Source of the DNA: Helicobacter canis
GTDB lineage: Bacteria; Campylobacterota; Campylobacteria; Campylobacterales; Helicobacteraceae
Direction of reading: 5' to 3'
DNA length: 64,000 nucleotides
NCBI RefSeq assembly: GCF_008693005.1
Contig: NZ_VXKE01000014.1
Coordinates: forward strand, 114,122-178,121
Shown: positions 1-8,793 of the stretch, in pieces
How positions within the stretch are numbered: the first letter of the stretch is position 1
How the letters are laid out: the number at the start of each line of letters is the position of its first letter
Position numbers and translations under genes: made by a program
Notes under the pieces: model-generated
What the model was told of the DNA's origin: nothing
The model's database searches: none
What the model saw: only the letters and a program-made list of their open reading frames with translations

Positions 1-636
1 GACATAAGTGATCACCGCTGCACCTTGCACGACAGAAGTATTATCAAAGATATAGGTATTTTTGAAGTCGAGCTTGCCGCCAGCACTACCGCCGACATAC
101 AAGCAAGCAAGCTTGCCTACATTATAAATCGCCTCCATCAAAAAGCTCTCGCTCCCACTAAGCCCATCAACTAGCACATAGCCAAGCGTATCATAAGACT
201 CCACCTTAAAAGGCACGCGCACCTTGCGCACTTCATTTTCTATATGCGCTATTTGCTCGCTAGATTCTGCCATTGCGATACCTAGATCAAGCTTTGTTGT
301 ATAAATATCAGCGATCATATTGCTTGAGAAGAGCATTAGGCTAACCCCTTGCCCATCAAGACCATCTCCATAAAATGACTGCCGCTCTACATTGGCATCT
401 TTTGAGCAAAGTAGCCCCGATGAACTTGCCATAATCAGCACCGCATCGCTAGGAAGCGCGGCTTTGATCTGGGCGGCTGCTTGGGCTAAGTCTGTGTTGG
501 GCATTGCATAGCCAAGTGCTAGCTTGATTGGCATTTGCACTTCTTTGATTCTTTGGGTGATATTATCTGTGAGATAGAGACTTATAATATCGCTTTGTGG
601 GATCTTGGGTGCGCTCTTGCTTTTGAAGTGAAACAT
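1..636 (-). CDS. FIST-domain signal transduction protein, N-terminal part
   Basis: The gene runs off the left edge, so only about 212 N-terminal residues are visible, starting MFHFKSKSAPKIP. The start is fixed by an AAGGA ribosome site in the antisense of 640-650. The segment LPSDAVLIMASSSGLLCS followed by a long beta-rich region ending KLACLYVGGSAGGKL fits the N-terminal FIST domain, a sensory module thought to bind small ligands such as amino acids. FIST proteins in this group may be stand-alone or fused to chemotaxis or kinase domains, and the missing C-terminus would decide. No signal peptide is present, so it should be cytoplasmic. The family call comes from pattern recognition and is moderately sure. 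Confidence 0.6.
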   Translation of the reverse strand, partial: MFHFKSKSAPKIPQSDIISLYLTDNITQRIKEVQMPIKLALGYAMPNTDLAQAAAQIKAALPSDAVLIMASSSGLLCSKDANVERQSFYGDGLDGQGVSLMLFSSNMIADIYTTKLDLGIAMAESSEQIAHIENEVRKVRVPFKVESYDTLGYVLVDGLSGSESFLMEAIYNVGKLACLYVGGSAGGKLDFKNTYIFDNTSVVQGAAVITYV

Positions 637-770
637 AGTAGTCCTTATAGACTTTGTATTATTAGGCGCGTTCGCGCACGCAATTTAAGTGAATCTTTTC
701 TTATAAAACACTTATATTAGAGCTAGAATCTGCTTAGGCTGGGAGCTTTGGAGATTTAGAATCTTTTTTA

Positions 771-776
771 TATAAT
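771..776 (+). promoter_or_regulatory. -10 box (TATAAT) for ribBA
   Basis: A perfect TATAAT lies 32 bases before the ribBA start codon. As is usual in this group there is no clear -35 box, only AT-rich sequence upstream. Confidence 0.55.
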
Positions 777-808
777 CCGTGCTTACACAATATTGAAGGA
801 CAACGCTA

Positions 809-1870
809 ATGTATCAAACGCGTATGAAAGACGCCATAGAGGCGATTAAAAAAGGTGAAATGATTATCATAATGGACGATGAAGATAGAGAAAATGAAGG
901 CGATTTGGTAATGGCTGGAATCTTCTCAACCCCAGAGAAAATAAACTTTATGGCTCAAGAGGCAAGGGGGCTCATCTGCGTATCTATCACGCAAGAGCTA
1001 GCCCATAAGCTAGACTTACCCCCAATGGTGCAAAGAAATGATAGCAACCACGAGACTGCCTTTACCATATCCATTGATGCTAAGGAAGCAAAGACGGGGA
1101 TTTCCGCATACGAGCGGGATTTGACAATCCGCCTAATGTGTGATAACAACGCAAAGCCAAGCGATTTTGTGCGTCCGGGGCATATTTTCCCACTTATTGC
1201 TAAGAGTGGTGGCACACTTATCCGCACAGGACATACAGAGGCGAGTGTAGATATTTGCCGCCTTGCGGGGCTTGCACCCATTAGCGTGATTTGTGAGATT
1301 ATGAAAAAAGATGGCACGATGGCAGGGCGGGGGGATAAGTTTCTGCTTGATTTTGCTAAAACTCATAATCTAAAGATTCTCTATGTCAGCGACATTATCC
1401 AATATCGCTTAAATTTTGAAAATCTCGTGCGTGAAACTTCGCGTGAAAAGGCGGTGTTTATGGCACAAGAGTGTGAGAAAATCACCTTTTTAGATCATTT
1501 AGAAAATGAACATATTGCCTTTAGCTTTAGCCCACAGGCTACAACGCCGCTCATTAGATTTCATAATACAAGTAGCGATATTGCCCTTTTGACAGATTCT
1601 AGCGAGTGGCAAGCCCTGCAAAAAAGTATAGAGTTACTTTCACAGCAAGGCGGCTATCTTGTGTGCCTTAATAGTGAGAATATGGCAAATAGTGAAAATA
1701 TTACAAAAAATTGTGGTGATATTAAAGACTTTGGAATCGGCGCACAGATTCTAAAAAAGCTAGGTGTAAAAGACTTCACACTTCTTAGCTCTCATTGTGC
1801 TAATGCAAATAAAAGCTACAACGCCCTAAGCGGTTTTGATTTGCATTTGCAAAAGAGTATTTTGGTGTAA
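809..1870 (+). CDS. ribBA: 3,4-dihydroxy-2-butanone 4-phosphate synthase with degenerate GTP cyclohydrolase II-like C-terminus
   Basis: Residues 1-200 are a complete RibB domain, with the acidic motif DDEDRENEGDLVMAG near residue 24 and the RPGHIFPL and TGHTEASVD motifs. It converts ribulose 5-phosphate to the four-carbon precursor of riboflavin. Residues 205-353 follow the RibA fold, ending in DFGIGAQILKKLGVKDFTLLS, but lack the GTP cyclohydrolase zinc site (three cysteines) and the catalytic segment. This half is therefore probably inactive, as in other Campylobacterota, and a separate ribA is expected elsewhere. An AAGGA site lies about 8 bases before the ATG. Riboflavin synthase (ribE) lies 41 kb away in this window. 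Confidence 0.9.
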   Translation: MYQTRMKDAIEAIKKGEMIIIMDDEDRENEGDLVMAGIFSTPEKINFMAQEARGLICVSITQELAHKLDLPPMVQRNDSNHETAFTISIDAKEAKTGISAYERDLTIRLMCDNNAKPSDFVRPGHIFPLIAKSGGTLIRTGHTEASVDICRLAGLAPISVICEIMKKDGTMAGRGDKFLLDFAKTHNLKILYVSDIIQYRLNFENLVRETSREKAVFMAQECEKITFLDHLENEHIAFSFSPQATTPLIRFHNTSSDIALLTDSSEWQALQKSIELLSQQGGYLVCLNSENMANSENITKNCGDIKDFGIGAQILKKLGVKDFTLLSSHCANANKSYNALSGFDLHLQKSILV

Positions 1871-1883
1871 ATTAGATTCTAGC

Positions 1884-2264
1884 TCACTCTTCTTCTACGA
1901 CTATGTAGAGATCTTTTAGCCCTTGGGCTTGGATTATATCCATCATCTGCACAAAGGCGTTAAGGTTGCTTTGGGAGTCGCCATTGATGATGACAGAAGT
2001 GCTTGCGTCATAGCTCTTTATAGCTTGCTTGAGTGCTTCTAGGGTGTGGGGCTTGTCATTTAGATAGTAGCGACCCTGATCATCAATGGCTATGGTGATG
2101 GGCTTGCTCTGCGTATCTTGCTTGCTTGAGCCATCGCTGACTTTAGGGACATTGACTTGGATTCTAGAAGTGTTGATAAAAGAAGCGGTTGTAAGCACGA
2201 TCACTAAGAGCACGAGCATAATGTCAATAAATGGCACTAAATTCATAGAATCTATTTTCTTCAA
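1884..2264 (-). CDS. exbD: Biopolymer transport protein ExbD
   Basis: This 126-residue protein has the ExbD layout: a short cytoplasmic start, one membrane helix (about residues 10-30, NLVPFIDIMLVLLVIVLTTA) carrying the conserved Asp that takes part in proton flow, and a periplasmic domain ending IVVEEE. With ExbB and TonB it would energise outer-membrane transport of iron, nickel or other ligands. No exbB or tonB gene is adjacent: the upstream neighbour on the same strand is a porin and the downstream neighbour is the convergent ribBA. It may be the lone member of a split set. It ends 13 bases from the ribBA stop, tail to tail. Confidence 0.9.
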   Translation of the reverse strand: MKKIDSMNLVPFIDIMLVLLVIVLTTASFINTSRIQVNVPKVSDGSSKQDTQSKPITIAIDDQGRYYLNDKPHTLEALKQAIKSYDASTSVIINGDSQSNLNAFVQMMDIIQAQGLKDLYIVVEEE

Positions 2265-2290
2265 GTATAGTCCTTAAAAGGTGTAGCAAG

Positions 2291-2313
2291 GCTAGATTCT
2301 AGCAGAATCTAGC
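2291..2313 (-). terminator. Hairpin made of paired AGATTCT/AGAATCT words, after the porin gene
   Basis: GCTAGATTCT and AGAATCTAGC form perfect 10-base arms around a 3-base loop. The hairpin lies about 30 bases downstream of the porin stop and before exbD, so it could end porin transcription. A short T-rich stretch follows on the minus strand about 14 bases later. It is built from the window-wide heptamer. Confidence 0.5.
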
Positions 2314-2343
2314 TTGATTGTAGATCGTGTAGGTAGAAAAGGC

Positions 2344-3771
2344 TTAGATGTCGTAGTGTATCCACAAAAACGCGTGGCTGCGATCAGCGACATTTTTAGG
2401 TGTGCCAGCTTGGGTAGTGCCTTCTTCGTTTCCATAGCCGCCACCACCATTTGCCCAGCCCACTTTATAGCCAGCTTTTGTCGTATCGCTGAAGTATTCA
2501 ATCTTCCCGCCCACAGATAGCCGCTCATCGATTTGGTATTTGCAATTAAGCGCGATCGCGTGCTCTTGGCTACGCTCTGCATCTGTCCAGCGACCAGTGA
2601 GCTGCCACCAAAGCTTGTTGGCAAAGTGTGTCCCACCGACAAAGAGATAAGGAGTAAGCGCGTCTTTGCCCACCATATCGCTCACACTTCGACCAATGTC
2701 ATAGGAGCTAGCTGTCCAGAAATCCAGCATCCAAGGATTCCCCGTAGTCCCGATTCTGGCGTTTGCGTGCCCAAAGTTTTTATACACACCTAGCCCGAAG
2801 TTGTAGTTGTTGTAGTCAAACTGCTGCTGGATAAGCAAGCTTTGGGTGTATTTATTGACTATCGAGCCCCAGCGATACTCTCCGTCCCATCTATCGCCAT
2901 AAATTGGGAGCAAAATATTTGCAAAGGTGCGTGAGCGGAAGCCTGTGCCATCAAAGCCCTTGTTTGTATCATACTCTACGCGGAATGCCGGAGCAGTGTA
3001 AGTGCCAGGCGAGAAGTAGATATAAGGCGTGATGTCAAGCCCACCAAGGCTGTAGATCGCTTTAAACGCGTGGATCCCGTAGTTGGCAAACTGCCCACCT
3101 GGAGTCATATAACCCTGTGGTGAGTAGAAGTCAATCAACCATTGACCAAAGGCAAATGCTCTCCCATAGGAGCTAAACCACCAGAGTTTAAGCGATTGGG
3201 AGTCGCTGAATTTGAATTTCGTAGTAAATTCAAAACCTTGTGTATAGCCGCTCATATACTCCGCGCCAGAGAGATAGCGACCGCCCTTAAACTGGAAGCT
3301 AAAAGGACTCGTGTCAAAGTCCCCATAGGTATAGTCAAGGTAGGCATTATTGATGACATAGAGATGGCGGTTTGTATTGTCTTTTGGTCCTAGGTTTTGG
3401 TTATACCCTGCCCAGTTACCAACATATTCGTTATTTACGCTATCTGGTCCTAGCGGATAGCCCTTGCTTGTGGAGTCTAGAATCATTGACCCGCCTGTAA
3501 GATTGAAGCCATATTTTAGCGATTGGCTTTCCAAGTCTTTGGCAAGCAGGTTTCCATCAAAGCCAAGGCTGCCTACGACATTAAGAAAGCTATCTGTGGG
3601 GTAGATGCCCTTGTCTTTGTCGATTGCTTGGTTGTTGAAGCCACCTTTACCAAACATCTCAAGCCAGCCGTTGTATTTAATATCAAATGCACTTGCACTG
3701 CTAAGCATACCCGCAGCGATAGTGCTTATCGCTAGAATCTTGCTTGCGCGTTTTGTGGTGAAAGTCCGCAT
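2344..3771 (-). CDS. Hof-family outer membrane protein (HP_OMP_2 type)
   Basis: This 475-residue protein has a signal peptide (about residues 1-28, cleaved after SSASA). The mature part is rich in aromatic and glycine beta-strand patterns and ends in the alternating AFLWIHYDI typical of outer-membrane barrels. GWLEMFGKGGFNN at the mature N-terminus, GGRYLSGAEYMSGYTQGFE and the tyrosine- and tryptophan-rich strands match the Helicobacter Hof porins (Pfam HP_OMP_2), which form OprD-like barrels. The substrate cannot be told from sequence. The start has a good AAGGAG site. The promoter region carries an 11-base tandem repeat, so expression may be regulated. Confidence 0.82.
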   Translation of the reverse strand: MRTFTTKRASKILAISTIAAGMLSSASAFDIKYNGWLEMFGKGGFNNQAIDKDKGIYPTDSFLNVVGSLGFDGNLLAKDLESQSLKYGFNLTGGSMILDSTSKGYPLGPDSVNNEYVGNWAGYNQNLGPKDNTNRHLYVINNAYLDYTYGDFDTSPFSFQFKGGRYLSGAEYMSGYTQGFEFTTKFKFSDSQSLKLWWFSSYGRAFAFGQWLIDFYSPQGYMTPGGQFANYGIHAFKAIYSLGGLDITPYIYFSPGTYTAPAFRVEYDTNKGFDGTGFRSRTFANILLPIYGDRWDGEYRWGSIVNKYTQSLLIQQQFDYNNYNFGLGVYKNFGHANARIGTTGNPWMLDFWTASSYDIGRSVSDMVGKDALTPYLFVGGTHFANKLWWQLTGRWTDAERSQEHAIALNCKYQIDERLSVGGKIEYFSDTTKAGYKVGWANGGGGYGNEEGTTQAGTPKNVADRSHAFLWIHYDI

Positions 3772-3800
3772 AAAAACTCCTTAGATGATATAGGGGGTAA

Positions 3801-3806
3801 AGTGTA
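3801..3806 (-). promoter_or_regulatory. -10 box (TACACT on minus strand) for the porin gene
   Basis: TACACT, preceded by GC on the minus strand, lies 30 bases before the porin start codon and directly beside the tandem repeat at 3813-3839. Confidence 0.4.
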
Positions 3807-3812
3807 GCTTTT

Positions 3813-3839
3813 TTACCTTATATTTACCTTATATTTACC
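3813..3839. repeat. Tandem 11-base repeat upstream of the porin gene
   Basis: The unit TTACCTTATAT is present twice perfectly and begins a third time (TTACC). The period of about one helical turn places the units on one DNA face, immediately upstream of the putative -10 box, as expected for a regulator binding site. The regulator is unknown. Confidence 0.6.
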
Positions 3840-3865
3840 ATTTTGTATGCAAAGCTACCAGAAGT

Positions 3866-3904
3866 AGCACACTAGAATCTAGTGGGGCTAGATTCTAGTG
3901 TGCT
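3866..3904 (-). terminator. Perfect 17-base inverted repeat after the cytochrome c peroxidase gene
   Basis: AGCACACTAGAATCTAG pairs without mismatch with CTAGATTCTAGTGTGCT around a TGGGG loop, starting at the stop codon of the peroxidase gene. It is a strong candidate transcription terminator, although no T-run follows. Each arm contains the AGAATCT word, so the hairpin is an inverted pair of the window-wide heptamer. Confidence 0.7.
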
Positions 3905-4989
3905 TAAAATGCAGGCTTTGGTGTAGCGGCTGTGCTAGCTGGCAAAATAGGATAGATCACTGCGGGGTATTTGCCATTAAGCGATTGGAAGAACTTTTCG
4001 ATCGTTTGGGCTTCTTGGTCGCTTATGGCGATACCTAGCTGTATAGAGCCCATTTCTTTAATCGCATCTTTAATATCCCAATACTGCCCGTTGTGGAAGT
4101 AGGGGGCTGTATCTAGCACATTTCGCAAAGATGGGGCTTTGACCATACCATTGGCATCGCCTTTAAAGCCACCAACTTTGGCAAACTTATAGGGCTTCAC
4201 CACAGAAAACGCCTGCATAGAGCCGCCTAGGTTGATGTCTGTGTGGCAGGCGGTGCAGCCTTTATCGATAAACATATTTAGCCCAGCTTGCTCCTCTTTG
4301 CTTAGGGCTTTTACATTGCCATTTAAAAAGTCATCATAGCGGCTAGGCGTTACAAGTGTCATTTCAAAAAGTGCGATAGTATCGGCGATTAGCTTGAAGT
4401 CGATTTTGACATTATTGCCATAGGCGGCTTTAAACTCATCGACATAGGCAGGGATTGATTGTATGCGCGCGACAATCTCTTTTGCCGTAGCTGCCATTTC
4501 TACTGGGTTTTCAATAGGTCCTTGTGCTTGGTGTCCTAAGTCGCCAGCGCGTCCGTCCCAAAACTGCACGCTATTAAACATTGAGTTATATACACTTGGG
4601 GAGTTTAAGTGGCTTGGGTTTGCCTGCCACTTGTGCCCAATGGCTGTTGGCACCATATCTGCGCCACCTAGCCCTAGATTGTGGCAGGTGTTACAAGAGA
4701 TGAGATTGGATTTTGAAAGTCTAGGGTCAAAGTAGAGCTTTTTGCCTAGCTCGACTTGGGTTTGAGTGAGTTTGGGCTTGTAGGGTGCGGCGAGCTTGTG
4801 CTTTTTGATCTGGGCTTGTTGGTAGGCGGAAAGCTCCTTGCCTTGGGGCATAGGCTTTAGCCCTGCGTCCTTAGCCTTTTGTATTAGCTCTTTTGGATCA
4901 ATTGCCTGCTTCTTCTGGGTGGCTGCGCTTAGTGTGCCAGCACCCAGCATACCGATGATAATAATAGTTTGCAAAGTGATGTTGCGCAT
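3904..4989 (-). CDS. ccpA: Di-haem cytochrome c peroxidase
   Basis: The protein has 361 residues from the ATG at 4989, which has a strong AAGGAG site. A longer reading frame to 5013 lacks one. A signal peptide (about residues 1-23, ending GTLSAA) sends it to the periplasm. Two CxxCH haem sites, CNTCH near residue 99 and CTACH near residue 245, define the family that reduces hydrogen peroxide with electrons from cytochrome c. VQFWDGRAGDLGHQAQGPIENPVEM is the usual region around the active site. It sits head to head with dnaE, the same arrangement I recall in H. pylori (HP1461-HP1460). The C-terminus is slightly extended and proline-rich. Confidence 0.9.
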   Translation of the reverse strand: MRNITLQTIIIIGMLGAGTLSAATQKKQAIDPKELIQKAKDAGLKPMPQGKELSAYQQAQIKKHKLAAPYKPKLTQTQVELGKKLYFDPRLSKSNLISCNTCHNLGLGGADMVPTAIGHKWQANPSHLNSPSVYNSMFNSVQFWDGRAGDLGHQAQGPIENPVEMAATAKEIVARIQSIPAYVDEFKAAYGNNVKIDFKLIADTIALFEMTLVTPSRYDDFLNGNVKALSKEEQAGLNMFIDKGCTACHTDINLGGSMQAFSVVKPYKFAKVGGFKGDANGMVKAPSLRNVLDTAPYFHNGQYWDIKDAIKEMGSIQLGIAISDQEAQTIEKFFQSLNGKYPAVIYPILPASTAATPKPAF

Positions 4990-5012
4990 AATACTCCTTT
5001 GTGAAGATGCCA

Positions 5013-5018
5013 AGTATA
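5013..5018 (-). promoter_or_regulatory. -10 box (TATACT on minus strand) for the peroxidase gene
   Basis: The minus strand reads GCTATACTTGGC 24 bases before the chosen start codon, which also supports the start at 4989. Confidence 0.45.
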
Positions 5019-5146
5019 GCGGATTGCGTTGATACTTTTACCATTTACGAAAATCTACCCCAAAAATTCCTTCAAATCTAAACAAATGCTAATAGCAAAA
5101 AAGCTAGAATCCACTCCTACAAGTGCAAAGATTCTAAGGAGAAAAT

Positions 5147-8100
5147 ATGGGCTACACGCATTTACATTTACATACAGAATATTCTATGCTTGATGGTGCT
5201 AATAAGCTAGAAGTGCTCGCCAAGCGGCTTAAAAGCCTTGGTATGACAAGTGTCGCTATGACTGATCACGGCAATATGTTTGGCGCGATTGACTTTTATA
5301 CAAAGATGAAAAAGCAGGGCATATCGCCTATTATAGGGATTGAGGCATATTTGCACAATGCCGATGATATTGGGGATAAAAGCTCTAAAGCCCGCTATCA
5401 CCTGTGCCTTTATGCCAAAAATGAGCAAGGCTATAGGAATCTAATGAAGCTTAGCTCGCAGTCCTTTATCCACGGCTTTTACTACTACCCACGGATCAAC
5501 AAAAAGCTTTTAAAAGAGTGTAGCGAGGGGCTTGTGTGCTCATCTGCCTGCCTTGCAGGGGAGGTAAATTTCCACCTAAATCAAAGCGAGAGAAACTTGA
5601 AATACGGCGCAGGTGGCTATGAAGCGGCTAAAAAGGTCGCACTAGAGTATAAAGAAATCTTTGGCGATGATTTTTACCTAGAGCTTATGCGCCACGGAAT
5701 CCCAGAGCAAGAAGCCATAGACTCCCATATACTGCGCTTAAGTAAGGAGTGTGGGATCAAAATCATCGCTACTAATGACGCCCACTACCCTACGCGAGAG
5801 GATGCGGGATTCCAAGAGGTGGCGATGTGTATTGGCACAGGGCGCACCTTACAGGATAAAAGTCGCTTGCGCCATAGTGTGGCGGAGTTTTATGTCAAAA
5901 GCGAGCAGGAGATGGCAAGGCTCTTTGCCGATGTGCCACAAGCCTTAGAAAATACCCAAGAGATCGCGCGTAAATGCGCGGATTTTAGCATTGATCTAAA
6001 AGATGAGAAAAACAACCCCCCAACTCCACCGACTTTCAAATTTACCAAAGAATACGCAAGTGCTGAGGGGCTAGACTTTGAAAACGATGAAGAATACTTC
6101 ATCTACAAATCTAAGCAAGGACTAGAAAAACGCCTGCAAAATGTCCCAGAAGAGAAGCACCAAGAGTATCGCGATAGGCTTGAGTATGAAATGGAGATTA
6201 TTGCAAAGATGAAGTTCCCCGGCTATATGCTCATTGTGTGGGATTTTATCAATCAAGCTAAAAAGATGGGCATACCGGTGGGTCCGGGGCGTGGTAGTGC
6301 GGCAGGAAGCCTTGTGGCATTTTGCTTAGGGATTACAGATATTGATCCTTTGCGCTATGACCTGCTCTTTGAGCGATTCTTAAACCCAGAGCGCGTGAGT
6401 ATGCCCGATATTGATACAGACTTTTGCCAGCGCAGGCGCGGCGAGATTCTAAACTATATGATTGATCGATATGGTAAATACAATGTCGCCCAAGTCATCA
6501 CCTTTGGTAAAATGCTCGCAAAAGGCGTGATACGCGATGTCGCGCGCGTGCTAGATATGCCTATAAAAGAAGCCGATAGCTTTGCCAAGCTTATCCCAGA
6601 AAAGCTAGGGATCACTTTGAAGGGCTATGAGAAAAATGGCGAGTTTATCGAGGGGGCTTGGGAGCTAGAGCCAAAGATCCAAGAGCTAGTCGCAAGCGAT
6701 CCGCTAGCAGCGAAAGTGTGGGAGTTTGCCCTAAAGCTAGAGGGCTTTAATCGCAACGCCGGCAAGCACGCGGCAGCACTTGTGCTAGATAGTGAGAGAG
6801 AGCTATGGCATAAAACACCTCTATATGCTGGCACTGATGGGATTATACTCACGCAGTATTCTATGAAATACCTTGAAGCAGTAGATTTGATCAAGTTTGA
6901 CTTCTTGGGGCTAAAGACGCTCACGGTGATTGATGATGCGCTAAAAATCATCGCAGACCGCTATGGCAAGCAGATAGACTTCTTGCAAGTTGATGTCAAT
7001 GATGCAAAAGTCTATGAGCTCCTGCAAAGTGGGGATACAATGGGAGTCTTCCAAGTGGAATCTGGTATGTTCCAAAGACTCAATCGCAGACTAAAGCCCA
7101 CAAACTTTGAAGATATTATCGCAATCATTGCTCTTGGTCGCCCCGGACCTATGGAATCTGGTATGGTAGATGACTTCATCAACCGCAAGCACGGCTTAGA
7201 GCCTATCACTTATATGTTTGATGAGCTAGAGCCGATTTTGAAGCATACTTATGGGACGATTGTCTATCAAGAGCAAATTATGCAAATCGTGCAAGTTATC
7301 GGTGGCTTCTCGCTTGGCGAGGCGGATTTGATACGGCGCGCTATGGGGAAAAAAGACGAGCAGATTATGGCAGATAATAAGCAGAAATTTATCCAAGGGG
7401 CGCAGAGCAATGGCTTTGATGTGCAAAAGGCTAGCGATTTGTGGGAGCTTATTGTTAAATTTGCTGGCTATGGGTTTAATAAGTCGCATTCTGCGGCGTA
7501 TGCGATGATCACCTTTGAGACGGCGTATCTTAAGACTTACTATGAGCACGAGTTTATGGCAGCTCTTCTTACAAGCGAGTCTAATAAAATCGATAAAGTC
7601 GCAGAGTATGTCGAGGAGGCAAAGCGGCGTGGTATGGAGACACTACCCCCTCATGTCAATTTATCGGATCAGTTTTTTAGCGTTGCTGATTGGCGCAATG
7701 GAGAGAAAAAGATCGTTTTTGGGCTAGGAGCGATACGGGGAGCTGGCGAAGATGCTATGGGCAGTATCATTGCGTGCAGGAAGAGTGGGGGAGAGTTTAA
7801 GGATTTGGAAGATTTCATTTCTAGGGCGGATTTTTCTAAGATTACCAAGCGCGTTATGGAGCCTTTGATCAAATCTGGTAGCCTTGATAATCTAGGCTAC
7901 ACACGCGCAACAATGCTTAAAAATATCGATGAAATTTGCGAGATCGGGCGCAATAAGCAAAAACTCGCGGGCGAGATACATAACTCGCTCTTTGCCGACT
8001 CACAAGATGAGCTAGCTGGAATCCGCTTTAGCTTTAGCAATATAGAGGAGTTTGATCAAAAAACCACACTTGATTATGAGTATGAGTGCTTGGGGCTTTA

Positions 8101-8773
8101 TATCTCTGGGCATCCGCTAGAGTCGTATCGCAAGCAAATTACAGCACTTAAGGGTGTCTCGCGTATCGGGGCACTAGAGCAGCTAGAAGATGGCTCTAAT
8201 GTAATGCTTGCGGTAAAAGTTGTAGGCTTGGAAAAGCGCGTTTCCAAAAAGGGCAATATCTATGGCGTGCTAAGTGTGATCGATCTTTCCGGGAATGCCA
8301 ACATTACGATATTTGAGAGCACTATCGCTAAGCTTGATTGTATGGATCTAAATGAGCCTATAGTGCTTAGTGGGAAGGTGGATTCTAGGGATAGTAAGAA
8401 AGAGTTTCGCGCATTTGATGTGCTCTGCCTTGAAGATGCCAAGCAAGCTAAAATCCGCCTAAAATACCAAAAGGACAAAGATGTCCAAGAAGAAGCAAGC
8501 GAGATAATCCCTATCCATATTGATCCAAAGAGTCTAGGCTCTGGCTGCGCGCTAGGGATCGTGCTAGATAGGGAGACTGATGTGGCGCATTTAGAGCGTA
8601 TCTCGCAGTGTGCTAAGAAGCATAGCGGCAGCCAAGAGCTGCATATCATCATCAAAGAAGCAGGCAGGAATTATGTCTTTGTAAGCGATCTTAAGGTGAG
8701 TAGCTCGATCACGCAGGAGCTTGGCGAGTTTGCTTGGGAAGCGCGCAAAACTATAGGAGAGCCGCAAGGCTAA
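5147..8773 (+). CDS. dnaE: DNA polymerase III subunit alpha
   Basis: At 1208 residues this is the full-length replicative polymerase of the DnaE1 type. The N-terminal PHP domain begins HLHTEYSMLDG (histidines 5, 7 and 9). The polymerase aspartates lie in PDIDTDF (D421 and D423) and KFDFLGLKTL (about D585). Helix-hairpin-helix and OB-fold domains follow (GVSRIGALEQLEDG and the nucleic acid-binding strands to about residue 1090). The C-terminus would bind the clamp loader. An AAGGAG site precedes the ATG. The gene contains almost none of the AGAATCT words common elsewhere in the window, which fits strong sequence constraint. Confidence 0.97.
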   Translation: MGYTHLHLHTEYSMLDGANKLEVLAKRLKSLGMTSVAMTDHGNMFGAIDFYTKMKKQGISPIIGIEAYLHNADDIGDKSSKARYHLCLYAKNEQGYRNLMKLSSQSFIHGFYYYPRINKKLLKECSEGLVCSSACLAGEVNFHLNQSERNLKYGAGGYEAAKKVALEYKEIFGDDFYLELMRHGIPEQEAIDSHILRLSKECGIKIIATNDAHYPTREDAGFQEVAMCIGTGRTLQDKSRLRHSVAEFYVKSEQEMARLFADVPQALENTQEIARKCADFSIDLKDEKNNPPTPPTFKFTKEYASAEGLDFENDEEYFIYKSKQGLEKRLQNVPEEKHQEYRDRLEYEMEIIAKMKFPGYMLIVWDFINQAKKMGIPVGPGRGSAAGSLVAFCLGITDIDPLRYDLLFERFLNPERVSMPDIDTDFCQRRRGEILNYMIDRYGKYNVAQVITFGKMLAKGVIRDVARVLDMPIKEADSFAKLIPEKLGITLKGYEKNGEFIEGAWELEPKIQELVASDPLAAKVWEFALKLEGFNRNAGKHAAALVLDSERELWHKTPLYAGTDGIILTQYSMKYLEAVDLIKFDFLGLKTLTVIDDALKIIADRYGKQIDFLQVDVNDAKVYELLQSGDTMGVFQVESGMFQRLNRRLKPTNFEDIIAIIALGRPGPMESGMVDDFINRKHGLEPITYMFDELEPILKHTYGTIVYQEQIMQIVQVIGGFSLGEADLIRRAMGKKDEQIMADNKQKFIQGAQSNGFDVQKASDLWELIVKFAGYGFNKSHSAAYAMITFETAYLKTYYEHEFMAALLTSESNKIDKVAEYVEEAKRRGMETLPPHVNLSDQFFSVADWRNGEKKIVFGLGAIRGAGEDAMGSIIACRKSGGEFKDLEDFISRADFSKITKRVMEPLIKSGSLDNLGYTRATMLKNIDEICEIGRNKQKLAGEIHNSLFADSQDELAGIRFSFSNIEEFDQKTTLDYEYECLGLYISGHPLESYRKQITALKGVSRIGALEQLEDGSNVMLAVKVVGLEKRVSKKGNIYGVLSVIDLSGNANITIFESTIAKLDCMDLNEPIVLSGKVDSRDSKKEFRAFDVLCLEDAKQAKIRLKYQKDKDVQEEASEIIPIHIDPKSLGSGCALGIVLDRETDVAHLERISQCAKKHSGSQELHIIIKEAGRNYVFVSDLKVSSSITQELGEFAWEARKTIGEPQG

Positions 8774-8793
8774 ATCATCTAAAAGGAGCAATT

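Noticed and set aside
535..720. Plus-strand 61-residue frame at the FIST gene start
   Set aside because: It is antisense to the well-supported FIST start and the intergenic region, with no ribosome site.
722..808. FMN riboswitch before ribBA, or before ribE at 42095-42134
   Set aside because: The leaders are too short and lack the conserved RFN segments.
955..1317. Minus-strand open frame inside ribBA
   Set aside because: It lies wholly within a clear RibB coding region, has no ribosome site and no family pattern. Many similar shadows in dnaE, the porin, hydB, gyrA and other genes were left out for the same reason.
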